Shown here: positions 8,178-16,920 of the stretch, in pieces
Layout of the letters: each line of letters begins with the position of its first letter
Numbering within the stretch: position 1 is the first letter of the stretch
Assembly: GCA_016714445.1 (NCBI GenBank)
Contig: JADJNF010000005.1
Coordinates: forward strand, 1-64,000
Length of the DNA stretch: 64,000 nt
Origin: Saprospiraceae bacterium
Lineage (GTDB): Bacteria; Bacteroidota; Bacteroidia; Chitinophagales; Saprospiraceae
Direction: 5' to 3'
The notes under the pieces: model-generated
What the model was told of the DNA's origin: nothing
The model's input: only the letters and a program-made list of their open reading frames with translations
Database searches by the model: none
Program-made: the position numbers and the translations under genes

Positions 8178-9872
8178 TTACTGTATTACTAACATTATGC
8201 CTTGTTTCAGGATAGTAGCATAACTCTTCCCTAGTTCAGGAATAACCCAATTTTGCTGTACTAATTTTATTAATTCTAAGTGCTTAATCCCTTGCATATC
8301 TTCCTTAGACATAATACTGCCTTGATTCTCACAAGGAACATACACTACATAATCTGAATTAGTAGCTGACCATAGAGATTCTTCCAAACATTCGGGCCTA
8401 TTTACTTCCAAGTACTTAGCTACTTCCGACTCTTTGTTTAATTGCATTATCCTAAAGTAACGCTGAGAGTGCTCAGGATGAATTCCTGATGGAGTCCCTA
8501 GGATTACAGAAGCATTTCCTGAAGGTTTTACTGTAGTAGCTCTTGCTGTATGATTTATTCCTATTACATCAGCTACTTCGGCATTTGTATCTAAGACAAT
8601 TTGAGCCCCTCTGCGTAATATCTCAGGAGTAAATAGTTCAGGTCTAGCCATCCACCCAGTTATAGATACTCCGAGTAAAGCTTCTCCTGCCACTATCTCT
8701 TCTGTTTGTTTACCTAAGTATGGGAACTCAGTATAACCTGCTTGTAGTGTTCCTATGATTGCGGCATTTCTGCATTGCCTGTAAAAAGTTTCCTCTGAAA
8801 AGTTGCCTTTACTATCAACAGAAGCTGAAGCGTTTATTTCACATAGATTACACAATTGAAAAACTGCTTTACTCTTATCCTTTATCTTATCGTAGAAAGA
8901 GAAATTGATCTCATAACAAGGATTAAAAATTTCATCTTCGTTATTTGTTATTACGAAACCTATATCACTAGTACCGTCATTGAGTCCTACAAGTTGCTCA
9001 AACTTTTCTTTACTAAATTTATTCCTATAGAGTCCTACAGAATTATTACTTCTAGCTCTCCAAGGTGTTTTTGTATACCAATCGCCTGTTTTAGCATGCA
9101 GCATCTCTGTATCATCCTCGTCTATCACTACATTCATGGCCGATCTTCGCACTCCGCCTGATAGTACAGCATCTGATAGATGCATAAAAATATCATAGGC
9201 TATAATACTTCTAAAGTCGCCTGGATTAGCTTCTAATAGAATATTTATCCGCTCCAATGATTGTCTCAAACCTTCAGGTCCTGGAGCCCTAAATCCTCCT
9301 GATATAAATGCTCCTTTAGGTCTTATCCCTGTAAAATCAAAGATTATTTCTTTATTAAAGAATTCTGGATATAAAGATGAATGTCTACAGAAAGAACTAA
9401 TTAGTACATGTGCCGCCTCAGCCCATCCTTCAATACTATCCTCTACAGTGAATACAACTTTTTCTGGGTTCTGTTTTTTATAGATAGGAGGTAATTGAGA
9501 TACGAATTTTTTGCGTAAAGATACCCCTAAACCTGCCCCACATAATAGGACATAAAATCCTTTAGAAAAAACATCAGGAGTATATGCGTAAGTAGTAGAA
9601 CAATTGTACATACGCACCATATGTTTAAAAACTTGCTCTCCTCTATATTGCAAATTCCGTTGAGATGTCAAGAATTCCTTATTATATAGAGGAATACGCA
9701 CCTCATCTAAATATGATGCTATCTTAGGCCCATACTTTACCGCATGTGTACTTAGTATTTTATCTACCCCTTCTTCCCATGTCTCATACCTCTTCTTATC
9801 TGAGTCCCATTTAAGATAATCTGAGTACAATTTTAAATCACTTAGAAATTTTTTACCTAGGTCTTTATACAT
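8178..9872 (-). CDS. nrdJ: class II (adenosylcobalamin-dependent) ribonucleotide reductase, main part
   Basis: 564 residues, monomeric type. It has the first redox cysteine in MYNCSTTY (residue 91), the substrate loop SGGVRRSAM (238-246), NPCYE with the thiyl-radical cysteine and the catalytic Asn and Glu (317-321), and LCNLCEIN with the partner cysteine (341-347). Further on are TVKPSGNASVILGTPSGIHP and the radical-site region. It makes deoxynucleotides without oxygen using the host's cobalamin. The frame is lost near 8205 and the C terminus is at 7663-8166; together about 735 residues, typical for the class. It heads the nucleotide supply genes next to replication. Confidence 0.93.
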   Translation of the reverse strand: MYKDLGKKFLSDLKLYSDYLKWDSDKKRYETWEEGVDKILSTHAVKYGPKIASYLDEVRIPLYNKEFLTSQRNLQYRGEQVFKHMVRMYNCSTTYAYTPDVFSKGFYVLLCGAGLGVSLRKKFVSQLPPIYKKQNPEKVVFTVEDSIEGWAEAAHVLISSFCRHSSLYPEFFNKEIIFDFTGIRPKGAFISGGFRAPGPEGLRQSLERINILLEANPGDFRSIIAYDIFMHLSDAVLSGGVRRSAMNVVIDEDDTEMLHAKTGDWYTKTPWRARSNNSVGLYRNKFSKEKFEQLVGLNDGTSDIGFVITNNEDEIFNPCYEINFSFYDKIKDKSKAVFQLCNLCEINASASVDSKGNFSEETFYRQCRNAAIIGTLQAGYTEFPYLGKQTEEIVAGEALLGVSITGWMARPELFTPEILRRGAQIVLDTNAEVADVIGINHTARATTVKPSGNASVILGTPSGIHPEHSQRYFRIMQLNKESEVAKYLEVNRPECLEESLWSATNSDYVVYVPCENQGSIMSKEDMQGIKHLELIKLVQQNWVIPELGKSYATILKQGIMLVIQ

Positions 9873-9885
9873 ATGTTTAATTTAA

Positions 9886-10284
9886 TTAGTCTTCAAATTT
9901 GTTTTCGTCAGCTCTTTGGATAACTATAGAAACTTTATAGTGTTTACCCTTCTCTTTAACAAATAACATAGGAAAAAGTTTAGTGGTAGATCTACCAACT
10001 ACTTCTGCGTTAGGCAGTGCTTCCCTAACAATGTTTTCTATGTTAGCTGATAATGTATTTTGACTAGCGCCTCTACCATGGACAAGCCATGTGTCTGGAT
10101 GACTAAATTTTACTGTTTTATCTGTATCTTTAGGAGCTTCATTATCAGTCCCTACTGTTACCCAATCGCCATGTAGGTCTCTACATTGTAAAGCGTAGTA
10201 AGTAGTTATTGGTGTAAATGTGTTTGCACATACGGGGCCATTATGGCTTCTCGGAACTTGGACCCACCTTATTAGATTTTGCAT
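9886..10284 (-). CDS. hypothetical protein
   Basis: I prefer ATG 10284 (MQNLIRWVQVPRSHNG) over the longer TTG start at 10308. It overlaps the end of the RNase H gene by 44 bases. About 132 residues with a basic, beta-rich end (LFPMLFVKEKGKHYKVSIV). No family is recognised. It sits between RNase H and the ribonucleotide reductase, so a role near nucleotide metabolism is possible but unproven. Confidence 0.6.
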   Translation of the reverse strand: MQNLIRWVQVPRSHNGPVCANTFTPITTYYALQCRDLHGDWVTVGTDNEAPKDTDKTVKFSHPDTWLVHGRGASQNTLSANIENIVREALPNAEVVGRSTTKLFPMLFVKEKGKHYKVSIVIQRADENKFED

Positions 10285-10669
10285 ATTTGGAAAGTTTATC
10301 TGATTCAATATTATTATACCTAGAAGTCCATTTTATCTTGACATTCTTTAGTTCTTTAAACAACTCGGCTGCTTTAAAAGCAGCGAGAACATAGGTTCCT
10401 TCTTTTATGTCCCAGAACCCATTTATTTGATTAATAACTAGTTTAGAGTCTCCTCTAATAAGTATAGGACCATTGTACTTAGCCTCTAATAGGAACTCTA
10501 ATACTTTAATCAAGGCTAAGTATTCGGCTGTATTAGAGCTCCCTTGTTCTCTGATGGTGTCAGCAAAACAGTAGACTTCTACTCCGTCTACTTTTACTAC
10601 ACCCCCTATTCCCATAATATGATTTCCATCGTTGAGTCTAAATGACCCATCAAACCAAGCTTCTATCAT
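10241..10669 (-). CDS. ribonuclease HI family protein
   Basis: 142 residues with the four acidic active-site positions of RNase H: DGSF (Asp 8), NTAEYLA (Glu), GDSKLVINQI (Asp) and YNNIESDKLS (Asp). It should cut RNA in RNA-DNA hybrids, for example primers during phage replication. The last residues (VGPSSEKP) overlap the next gene and may be altered by a local indel. Confidence 0.88.
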   Translation of the reverse strand: MIEAWFDGSFRLNDGNHIMGIGGVVKVDGVEVYCFADTIREQGSSNTAEYLALIKVLEFLLEAKYNGPILIRGDSKLVINQINGFWDIKEGTYVLAAFKAAELFKELKNVKIKWTSRYNNIESDKLSKYAKSNKVGPSSEKP

Positions 10670-10802
10670 CGTCGTAATTATTAATTGAACAATATGTTAA
10701 TGTCCCTATAAATAAGACTGTTGTCAATACCCAGTATTGAGGAAAAGCCCATAATATGCAGGGGTATATATGCGGTAATAATATTAAAAATACTTCTTTC
10801 AT
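10650..10802 (-). CDS. small membrane protein
   Basis: 50 residues: MKEVFLILLPHIYPCILWAF, then a second hydrophobic stretch WVLTTVLFIGTLTY and an acidic end DDDRSLV. Two closely spaced transmembrane segments are likely. The ATG overlaps the stop of the upstream gene (TAATG) and its end overlaps the RNase H start by 20 bases, as is usual for real genes in this train. Function unknown. Confidence 0.6.
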   Translation of the reverse strand: MKEVFLILLPHIYPCILWAFPQYWVLTTVLFIGTLTYCSINNYDDDRSLV

Positions 10803-11098
10803 TAATTAGCTTTATATGCCATTGCATGAAGTACCTGAGTGGCCATTTTATTTATTTGGTTCATTACTTCTGTGATAACTTTAGCATCTTGAAAATTTTT
10901 AAGAGCCTCTAAGTAGATAGGGTCACATTTCATTGATTTTCTAGCCACTGTTTCGGCAGCGCTGATACTGATACCCTTACTGCGTGCTTCCTCAAATAAG
11001 GCTAAAAACCTGCGACCATCTGCTTTCTCTAATTCAAGTTCACATCTATACAAATCTTGTAATGCAGGTTTAAAAACATCTGCTACATATTTGTACAA
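10802..11098 (-). CDS. hypothetical alpha-helical protein (true start probably 11247)
   Basis: The open frame has 98 residues, but the same protein appears to start at ATG 11247 with MTDRELL and, after one missing A at about 11227, to continue NLSNPDPDQIQLRVSKAIEL into this frame. The repaired length is about 148 residues, mostly helical (FKPALQDLYRCELELEKADG). It is not recognised. It lies between the RuvC-like resolvase and RNase H. Confidence 0.65.
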   Translation of the reverse strand: MYKYVADVFKPALQDLYRCELELEKADGRRFLALFEEARSKGISISAAETVARKSMKCDPIYLEALKNFQDAKVITEVMNQINKMATQVLHAMAYKAN

Positions 11099-11253
11099 AT
11101 CACAGCTTAATTGTCCTCTAAGCCTAGCTATATCATCATCTATTAAAGCAGATCTACCATGATTATATAATTCTATAGCCTTACTGACTCGAAGCTGTAT
11201 TTGATCTGGGTCGGGGTTACTTAGATTAAAAGTTCTCTATCCGTCATACTATA

Positions 11254-11736
11254 TTATTTAACAGTTGCAGAATAAGCAATAAGAGCAGCGTCAACTAACC
11301 CATCATGGGGTTTAGTAGCCCTAGCTGATTTCCTAAAATCTACTTCAGGGAATATACGTAAGGAAGCATTCAGGGAAGTACCTTTAGTATCTTTTTTCTT
11401 TCCTTTTACAACGATATCTTCTTCTGTCCATACTCGTTTTTGCCAAGTTTTAGGTGGCACTAATACAATTTCAGCTCCTGTAAATTCTGCTAAAGTTCTA
11501 AGAATACCACATATTCTACCGAACTGAAAATTACTTTTAGCAGAAGAACCGAAGATAGAGTGTACATCTTCTATAACTACTACATCTGAGCCTCTAACTT
11601 CTGACATAATTCTAATAAGCCCTGTAAAGTTAACATCCCCCTCAGGGTTTAGAGGTATAGTGAATAAGTTCGTTACTTTCCCATCTTCCAAGAAGCAGAT
11701 CCCTCCGCTATATCCTGGGTCAATTCCTATAATCAT
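11254..11736 (-). CDS. RuvC-like Holliday junction resolvase
   Basis: 160 residues with an RNase H-fold resolvase signature: MIIGIDPGYSGG with the first Asp at residue 6, VVVIEDVHSIFG with the catalytic Glu, and HDGLVDAALIAY with the closing His/Asp pair. It would resolve branched DNA before packaging or during recombination. Its start overlaps the primase C terminus by 17 bases. Confidence 0.88.
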   Translation of the reverse strand: MIIGIDPGYSGGICFLEDGKVTNLFTIPLNPEGDVNFTGLIRIMSEVRGSDVVVIEDVHSIFGSSAKSNFQFGRICGILRTLAEFTGAEIVLVPPKTWQKRVWTEEDIVVKGKKKDTKGTSLNASLRIFPEVDFRKSARATKPHDGLVDAALIAYSATVK

Positions 11737-12271
11737 AAAAATTTAAGTTAAATTGTTTGAAAAAATTAGATAACCAAAAATAGTTACCATATTTTACTAC
11801 ATTATCATAGCAATCCTTTTCTTTATCTAAGAACACATTCTCCCATCCTGTAAGCTCTTTGAGTATAGTAGAGCTTTTTATACCTGCAGGATCATAGTCG
11901 AACAGTATTCTTATAGTCGAAAATCTTGCATTAAGTTCCCTTATCTTACTTTTAAGAAATTGTAGGGAACCTTCTCCAGAAGGGTTTGTAGATAAAATAC
12001 CCATATTCCTAAGAACCATAGAATCTTTTAAAGATTTATTTATGAAAAGATGATCGCCTTTTTGAGGCAATTGTTGCCATCCTTCCATTACATTTCCATT
12101 ATTACTTCCTCGGAATTTACGTGTTTTATTTACTGCCAATGGTCTGTACGTTTTAAAACTATTGTCTCCAAATTTATAAAGAAACGCAGGATCTTCCTCC
12201 GTGCTATTAAAAATACAATCATTGTTTATTTTAGCAGCTTCCACACCATGTACATTATAAAAATCCAACAA
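11720..12271 (-). CDS. DNA primase, Toprim part
   Basis: 183 residues. HLFINKSLKDSMVLRNMG and RILFDYDPAGIKSS give the Toprim fold, with the DxD metal site in FDYDPAG. The usual catalytic Glu position reads as INKSLKD, a form I associate with phage primases. Sequence just upstream (ELTYELNYFRKAFINKPL) links it in frame to 12316-12669 after one missing A near 12320. The two ORFs are one primase of about 320 residues. Confidence 0.8.
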   Translation of the reverse strand: MLDFYNVHGVEAAKINNDCIFNSTEEDPAFLYKFGDNSFKTYRPLAVNKTRKFRGSNNGNVMEGWQQLPQKGDHLFINKSLKDSMVLRNMGILSTNPSGEGSLQFLKSKIRELNARFSTIRILFDYDPAGIKSSTILKELTGWENVFLDKEKDCYDNVVKYGNYFWLSNFFKQFNLNFYDYRN

Positions 12272-12315
12272 AGGTTTATTTATAAAAGCTTTTCGAAAAT
12301 AGTTTAATTCATAGG

Positions 12316-12669
12316 TCAGCTCTTTTCTTCTACTGTAAAATTATAGGAGGTACTTTTTAAAGCTTTTAATCTTTTAGGTATATTATTATCTTCTATAATT
12401 TCATCCCATATTAGATATATTGCATCATCTCTACTTATATCGAATAGGTGTTGGACAAACGCAATGCCATCACTTCCTTTCTGCTCTGGTAATCCAAAAT
12501 CCCGCCATCGGATAACATCTTTGGATTTGTAGAAACTAAGTGACGGCACTGGGTCCCTCCTAAAAGGAGATCTAAACTTCCTTTCAAAACTTATTCTACC
12601 GAAGTAGTACTCATATATATCATGGTCGGAAAGGTAGAACTTCAGGCGAGTCTCGTTTACGTTCCGCAT
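12316..12669 (-). CDS. DNA primase, N-terminal part
   Basis: 117 residues with FRSPFRRDPVPSLSFY and WRDFG followed by GSDGIAFVQHLF, the layout of the DnaG N-terminal (CHC2-type) region but without zinc-binding cysteines. It continues out of frame in 11720-12271, where the Toprim domain lies. It makes RNA primers for the family-A polymerase encoded at 17655-19565. Its start overlaps the end of GroEL by 50 bases. Confidence 0.75.
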   Translation of the reverse strand: MRNVNETRLKFYLSDHDIYEYYFGRISFERKFRSPFRRDPVPSLSFYKSKDVIRWRDFGLPEQKGSDGIAFVQHLFDISRDDAIYLIWDEIIEDNNIPKRLKALKSTSYNFTVEEKS

Positions 12670-14221
12670 TGATAAGTACTTCGGTCATAATAATATTAGA
12701 TGCAATTGATCCTGCAGTTTCGATAGCTATACAGGTGGATTTAACAGTATCTAGAACTCCTGAATCCCAAAAGTCTCCAAAAGCTAAAGTATCTGCATTA
12801 AATCCTTTACCCACAGGACCTAATAGGATGTCTCCTACGTAGTCTTCTGGGTTAACCGCTGCATTCCTAAGGATTTTATTAAAAGGACTGTGTAAAGCTT
12901 TCTTTACAGCGTCAACCCCTTTCTGTACATCTGCTATAGGATGCTGACCTAGCTTATCTAAAGCTAACGTAGCTTTAACTAAGACTGTACCTCCTCCAGG
13001 GATAACTCCTTCTTCTATGGCAGAGTTTACGGCATTAATAGCATCTTCTACCCTGTACTTTTTTTCTACTAATTCGGATTCTGTTATGGCCCCAACATGG
13101 ACGGTAGCTACTTTGCCTGAGATTCGTTTAAGTCTATCAAGAAATTTTCCTTTGTTGTATGTATTTTCTACAGGAACTTGTTTCTTGATATTTTCATAAT
13201 GCTCTGCCATAAGTTCTTTCTCTCCTGCGCCATCTGTGAAGATGGTTCTAGATTTAGTCATAACAACTTTACGACAGGTACCTAGATCATGAGGAGTCAT
13301 ACTATCAAAGTTAGTACCAAGAGTACTACTGATAACAGTACCTCCAGTAAAAATAGCTAGGTCATCGAGTCCTTCACGTTTGAAGTCTCCAAACCCAGGC
13401 ATTTTCATGGCAGCTATCTTAAAATGCCCATTCATCCTATTACGGATAAGTGTAGCTAAAGCTGTAGCTTCAAAATCTTCTGCTACTAAGATAAGAGGTT
13501 TCTCTAAGGAAGCACAATGTTCTACTACACCTGCAAGAATTTGAACGTTTTCTATCTTCTTGTCTGTGATAAGAATAAAAGGATCTTCGTATTCTACCTC
13601 TTGTCTAGCTGGGTTAGTAATAAAATATGGAGATGCATAACCCGCGGCAAATTCCATCCCTTCTATTTTATCCACAAAGCTATCCTCATTTCTAGCTTCT
13701 CCCATCATTATAATACCATCAATCCCTACTAGCTCTACAGCATCTCTAATAAGTTTTCCTATTTGGTAATCGTTATTAGCTGAGATAGTAGCCACACTTT
13801 GAATCTTGTCTAAATCTCCTGCTATAGGTACTCCTGCAGCTCTAACGTACTTCAACACTTCTTCTACAGCTTTCTCTATACCTTTTCTAACATGGATAGG
13901 TTCAGCACCACTTTCTACTGCATCTATACCAGCATGGCATAAAGCTTGAGTAAGTACAGTGGCCGTACTAGTACCGTCTCCAGCTATTTCATTAGTCTTA
14001 ATAGCAGCCTCTCTAACCAACTCCACACCTATGCGTTCATAGGGGTCATCTGAGAAGACTTCTCTAGCCACAGTAACTCCATCTTTGGTAACTTCTGGGG
14101 GACCATAACCTCTGTGGATTATCGCAGTGCGTCCTTTAGGACCCAGGGTCGCCCCCACTGCGTTTGCCACGAGGTCTACCCCGCTTAGCAGGTACTTTCT
14201 CGCTTCTTGTTTTATTTTCAT
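12620..14221 (-). CDS. groEL: GroEL-type chaperonin (phage-encoded)
   Basis: 533 residues, full length for Hsp60. ATLGPKGRTAI (25-35) and GDGTSTATVL (82-91) form the ATP site, MKMPGFGDFKREGLDDLA is the apical domain hallmark, and EEGVIPGGGTVLVKA is the C-terminal equatorial motif. The Gly-Met tail of bacterial GroEL is absent; the end is ERKRDSPEVLPFRP. It would fold phage proteins, either capsid proteins or replication enzymes. It sits inside the replication train. No clear groES is beside it, although the + strand gene at 57120 has a GroES-like pattern. Confidence 0.95.
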   Translation of the reverse strand: MKIKQEARKYLLSGVDLVANAVGATLGPKGRTAIIHRGYGPPEVTKDGVTVAREVFSDDPYERIGVELVREAAIKTNEIAGDGTSTATVLTQALCHAGIDAVESGAEPIHVRKGIEKAVEEVLKYVRAAGVPIAGDLDKIQSVATISANNDYQIGKLIRDAVELVGIDGIIMMGEARNEDSFVDKIEGMEFAAGYASPYFITNPARQEVEYEDPFILITDKKIENVQILAGVVEHCASLEKPLILVAEDFEATALATLIRNRMNGHFKIAAMKMPGFGDFKREGLDDLAIFTGGTVISSTLGTNFDSMTPHDLGTCRKVVMTKSRTIFTDGAGEKELMAEHYENIKKQVPVENTYNKGKFLDRLKRISGKVATVHVGAITESELVEKKYRVEDAINAVNSAIEEGVIPGGGTVLVKATLALDKLGQHPIADVQKGVDAVKKALHSPFNKILRNAAVNPEDYVGDILLGPVGKGFNADTLAFGDFWDSGVLDTVKSTCIAIETAGSIASNIIMTEVLINAERKRDSPEVLPFRP

Positions 14222-14402
14222 GTAATAAATTTAGAAATTCAATTAAATTAATTTCTTCTTGTGAAAAATCTGTAATACTTAATATTACAGTGGATTCTTT
14301 TAAATCAGGATATAGAGTTGGAAAAGGGTCTACAGTGGTAACCCTTCCTGTAGACCCTCCGTACCCTATAATAATACCAGAGTTTTTTAGTTTAAAGAAC
14401 AT
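14136..14402 (-). CDS. hypothetical protein
   Basis: I place the start at ATG 14402 (MFFKLKNSGIIIGYGG), just after the stop of the ssDNA-binding gene. The middle (ILSITDFSQEEINLIEFLN) is helical. The last part, KVPAKRGRPRGKRSGG, looks like an AT-hook but is encoded in the same DNA as the GroEL start (86-base overlap), so it may be a frame artefact, with the true end near the GroEL ATG. Confidence 0.55.
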   Translation of the reverse strand: MFFKLKNSGIIIGYGGSTGRVTTVDPFPTLYPDLKESTVILSITDFSQEEINLIEFLNLLHENKTRSEKVPAKRGRPRGKRSGGDPGS

Positions 14403-14403
14403 A

Positions 14404-15054
14404 TTAGAATGGTAAGTCATCAAATGCATCTTCCTCTTCAGCCACTTCAAACGTGTTAGATTTAGATGATGTAGCTACTTCAGGAGCTCTTTCAGGTAAC
14501 ATGGCTTTAAATTTCTCAAATTCATCATATAAGAAATTAGTCTGATCTGTAAAATCCCATTTTACTTCTCTCCCTTTACGCACTTGCTTAGCTTCTGGTA
14601 AGCCGTTAGGTACCTCTCTAGTATACAGAGGTGCTACTTTGTCTCCCTCTTGGAACAGGTTAAGCCCTGACACTTTCTTACCTTCTTTGCTTTCAAAGGC
14701 GTAAGGAACAATTTCTACGGGTTTGCTTAAATCTAAATTAAGCATTCGGTACATAAATGATTGAGCGAACCTACTGTCTATAGGAATAGATAGTTTGTAA
14801 TTCTCAATAACATCTACGATGTCTAGTTCTAGGAAATCGGCATTCAAGGCCTCCACATTACGGATAGTAGCCCCTACAATTAAGCCTGAAAGAGAGTCGT
14901 ATTCTACATAGTAGACTACATTACCACTCTTATTTTCCCGTTCTTTAAGTTCCTCATCTGTGGCGAATTTCTTGGAACTTTCCTGTACAATTTTGCCCCC
15001 GAAGATCTTTAAAAAGGTCTTACCACTTGAGGCCGCTCTTTTGTTTAATGACAT
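14404..15054 (-). CDS. single-stranded DNA-binding protein (acidic tail)
   Basis: 216 residues. The body is beta-rich (VVYYVEYDSLSGLIVGATI) and the C terminus is strongly acidic, ending EEEDAFDDLPF, like the DDxPF tail through which SSB proteins bind partners. It lies between the replicative ATPase genes and GroEL/primase. Family membership is inferred from tail and context; no classic OB-fold signature is readable by eye. Confidence 0.7.
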   Translation of the reverse strand: MSLNKRAASSGKTFLKIFGGKIVQESSKKFATDEELKERENKSGNVVYYVEYDSLSGLIVGATIRNVEALNADFLELDIVDVIENYKLSIPIDSRFAQSFMYRMLNLDLSKPVEIVPYAFESKEGKKVSGLNLFQEGDKVAPLYTREVPNGLPEAKQVRKGREVKWDFTDQTNFLYDEFEKFKAMLPERAPEVATSSKSNTFEVAEEEDAFDDLPF

Positions 15055-15545
15055 AAATAATTTTGATTTTCAAAAGTTGTGAATCGAAGTTCTCTCGTAA
15101 TATCAGATTCCTTCTTAATAAATGGTAGATATTTACCTCCATAGCTAACATATTTAGGTAAGCTAGGTTTACCTTTATAACTAAGTACTTTTAAACATAT
15201 AGGCTCTTCAAAAGCTCCTGCAGCTTGTAAAGCATCTCTAATGTTGTTTATGTACTGTTCAAATTTTTCTGCAGGAGTTCCTTCCAGATTTGACTTAGCT
15301 TCCAATACATCTTGAGGAGTAAGGTAAGTAAAAAATATACTCTCTAAGAATAAAGTGACTCTAAGTATTTCCTTAGCTAACTTATCTTTATATACAGACT
15401 TCTTTGGGTTCTCTACAAAAGTCCTAAGAATACTATTACCTCTTTGAAAGGTAAACGTAACACCCATAGGAACTGCTACAAAGTCTACACCAATTAGCCT
15501 GCACCCGCAGACACATTCTCCTGTAGGAAATTTAGATCTCAGCAT
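15045..15545 (-). CDS. hypothetical replication-region protein
   Basis: 166 residues. N-terminal GECVCGCRLIGVDF has three cysteines in a short span. The C-terminal half (CLKVLSYKGKPSLPKYVSYG) is beta-rich. The start overlaps the previous gene's end (GATGCTGAGATCTAA) and its end overlaps the SSB start by 10 bases, so the three genes are probably translated together. Not recognised. Confidence 0.7.
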   Translation of the reverse strand: MLRSKFPTGECVCGCRLIGVDFVAVPMGVTFTFQRGNSILRTFVENPKKSVYKDKLAKEILRVTLFLESIFFTYLTPQDVLEAKSNLEGTPAEKFEQYINNIRDALQAAGAFEEPICLKVLSYKGKPSLPKYVSYGGKYLPFIKKESDITRELRFTTFENQNYLCH

Positions 15546-16041
15546 CTCCGTAATTTTCTGCGATTAACATATGTTTTTTACATTGATGGATACTACTAGA
15601 TAGTTCCGATAACAACATAGTATACTTAGGCACATCTAACTTTGTTTTAGACGAGTATAGGTCTGGCATACTTTGTAGCATAGTAGCTGCAATATTTACA
15701 GACTCTATAATAGAGTGGCTTAACTTTTCAGGCAACCCTATCTCAGCTCGTACTTTTCTAGGTAATACAAAGTCATATGTATCTAACTTAACTTTAATTT
15801 TTTCATCGGCAGTACCTTCACCTTCAATGATTTTCTTAATACGATAAATTAAATATGTGCCTTCTTTAAAAAAATCTAAAGCATACTTATCAGTTGTCCA
15901 ATGGGAAAAAGCATCCCCATTGTCTAATACAATCTCGGCCCCATACATTGTAGTACCTTCCCTAGTACGGAATGTTTGGACTGCCCCTACCTCTGCAATC
16001 CTTGCAGATCTTTCTGGGTATAAAATTTCTCTTGATTTCAT
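15532..16041 (-). CDS. hypothetical replication-region protein, probably leaderless
   Basis: 169 residues starting MKSREILYPERSARIAEVG; the strands around GTTMYGAEIVLDNGDAFSHW suggest an OB-like beta barrel, followed by helices. It is the first gene after a perfect promoter whose -7 box ends four bases before the ATG, so the transcript probably starts at or next to the start codon. Function unknown; the context (polymerase, ATPase, SSB) argues for DNA replication. Confidence 0.7.
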   Translation of the reverse strand: MKSREILYPERSARIAEVGAVQTFRTREGTTMYGAEIVLDNGDAFSHWTTDKYALDFFKEGTYLIYRIKKIIEGEGTADEKIKVKLDTYDFVLPRKVRAEIGLPEKLSHSIIESVNIAATMLQSMPDLYSSKTKLDVPKYTMLLSELSSSIHQCKKHMLIAENYGDAEI

Positions 16042-16045
16042 AATA

Positions 16046-16077
16046 CAAAGATACGATAATTTTCTTAATAAAACAAA
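16046..16077 (-). promoter_or_regulatory. Bacteroidetes-type promoter, leaderless
   Basis: On the - strand TTTG (16077-16074), 20 bases, then TATCTTTG (16053-16046) match the Bacteroidetes consensus TTTG / TAnnTTTG. The start codon at 16041 follows after only four bases. It should drive the SSB-GroEL-primase train. Confidence 0.8.
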
Positions 16078-16080
16078 TTT

Positions 16081-16920
16081 TTAGAAAGGTAAAACTGAAT
16101 ATTCACTATTGTCTCCTTCCATATCCCCAATAACACTTTGGTCTAAAATTCTAGGTAAACCTCCCTGCTCATGAGCGAAGTAAAACTTAGGAAATTTCTC
16201 ACCCATTCTAGATAACTTTGGGTACACTAGGGAGGGAGACTCCTCTGAGTTCTTTTCTACCCTTATATGGTAAGAACATCGTTTGTCGATATACCCTCCC
16301 AAGTGCCCTGTAGACTCTTTACCATCTTTATTGGTATGTATGGCAATCAAAATAGGACAGGCAATACTGTCCGCCCAATACATAAGTCTACTCACCAAAG
16401 CTTTCGTAGAATTCTGTTCATTTTCATCCATGGATAAGTCGGCAATACCATCTATGATAATAAGGCCTAGGTCAGGATTACGTGTTATAGCATGGTTAAC
16501 TATTTCAAACCTAGTATTATCATCATATTTCCTGATATTTAATGCTATGTAATTATCTGGGTGGCGGTCTAACCCTGCCATCCGTACAAGCATTCTTTGA
16601 AAATATGAGAACTCTAACCTAGATTGTTCTGTGTCTATCCATAATACTTTACCTTCTATTTTAGATCTAATGTTAAGTGCCTTCTTATCTTTAGCTAGGC
16701 AAGCTGCAGCAAACCCTGCCATCAATGACGACTTTCTTGCTTTAGGTTTACCTGAGAACTCTATTACAGACCCAGGTAACGCTATACCATAGGAATCTTC
16801 TCCATCCTCTATCTCGAATAGATATTCTGGTCTATCAGGTAGGGGTTCATTGAAGTTAAATCTATTGTTAATTACTTCTCTCCAAATGTCTTTAAAAGAC
16901 GGTTCTATTTGTTCAAACAT
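16081..16920 (-). CDS. RecA-fold ATPase, probable replicative helicase
   Basis: 279 residues. A Walker A variant SGKPKARKSSL (residues 56-66, with Arg-Lys-Ser), Walker B in LGLIIIDGIADLS and a sensor-like PILIAIHTN resemble the RepA/KaiC-like ATPases that serve as replicative helicases in phages. Ends with EYSVLPF. It lies between the polymerase and the SSB genes. Helicase function is inferred; a recombinase role is possible. Confidence 0.75.
   Translation of the reverse strand: MFEQIEPSFKDIWREVINNRFNFNEPLPDRPEYLFEIEDGEDSYGIALPGSVIEFSGKPKARKSSLMAGFAAACLAKDKKALNIRSKIEGKVLWIDTEQSRLEFSYFQRMLVRMAGLDRHPDNYIALNIRKYDDNTRFEIVNHAITRNPDLGLIIIDGIADLSMDENEQNSTKALVSRLMYWADSIACPILIAIHTNKDGKESTGHLGGYIDKRCSYHIRVEKNSEESPSLVYPKLSRMGEKFPKFYFAHEQGGLPRILDQSVIGDMEGDNSEYSVLPF

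Noticed and set aside
8200..8215. Programmed ribosomal frameshift in the reductase
   Set aside because: No slippery heptamer of the X-XXY-YYZ type with a following structure is seen, and similar breaks occur in many unrelated genes of the window.
8856..9161. + strand open frame opposite the ribonucleotide reductase
   Set aside because: Antisense to a strongly conserved catalytic region (NPCYE, LCNLCEIN); a shadow frame.
14150..14210. AT-hook-like tail KRGRPRGK of the protein at 14136-14402
   Set aside because: The same DNA encodes the conserved GroEL N terminus in another frame, so the motif may be a by-product. Kept only as a note in that entry.
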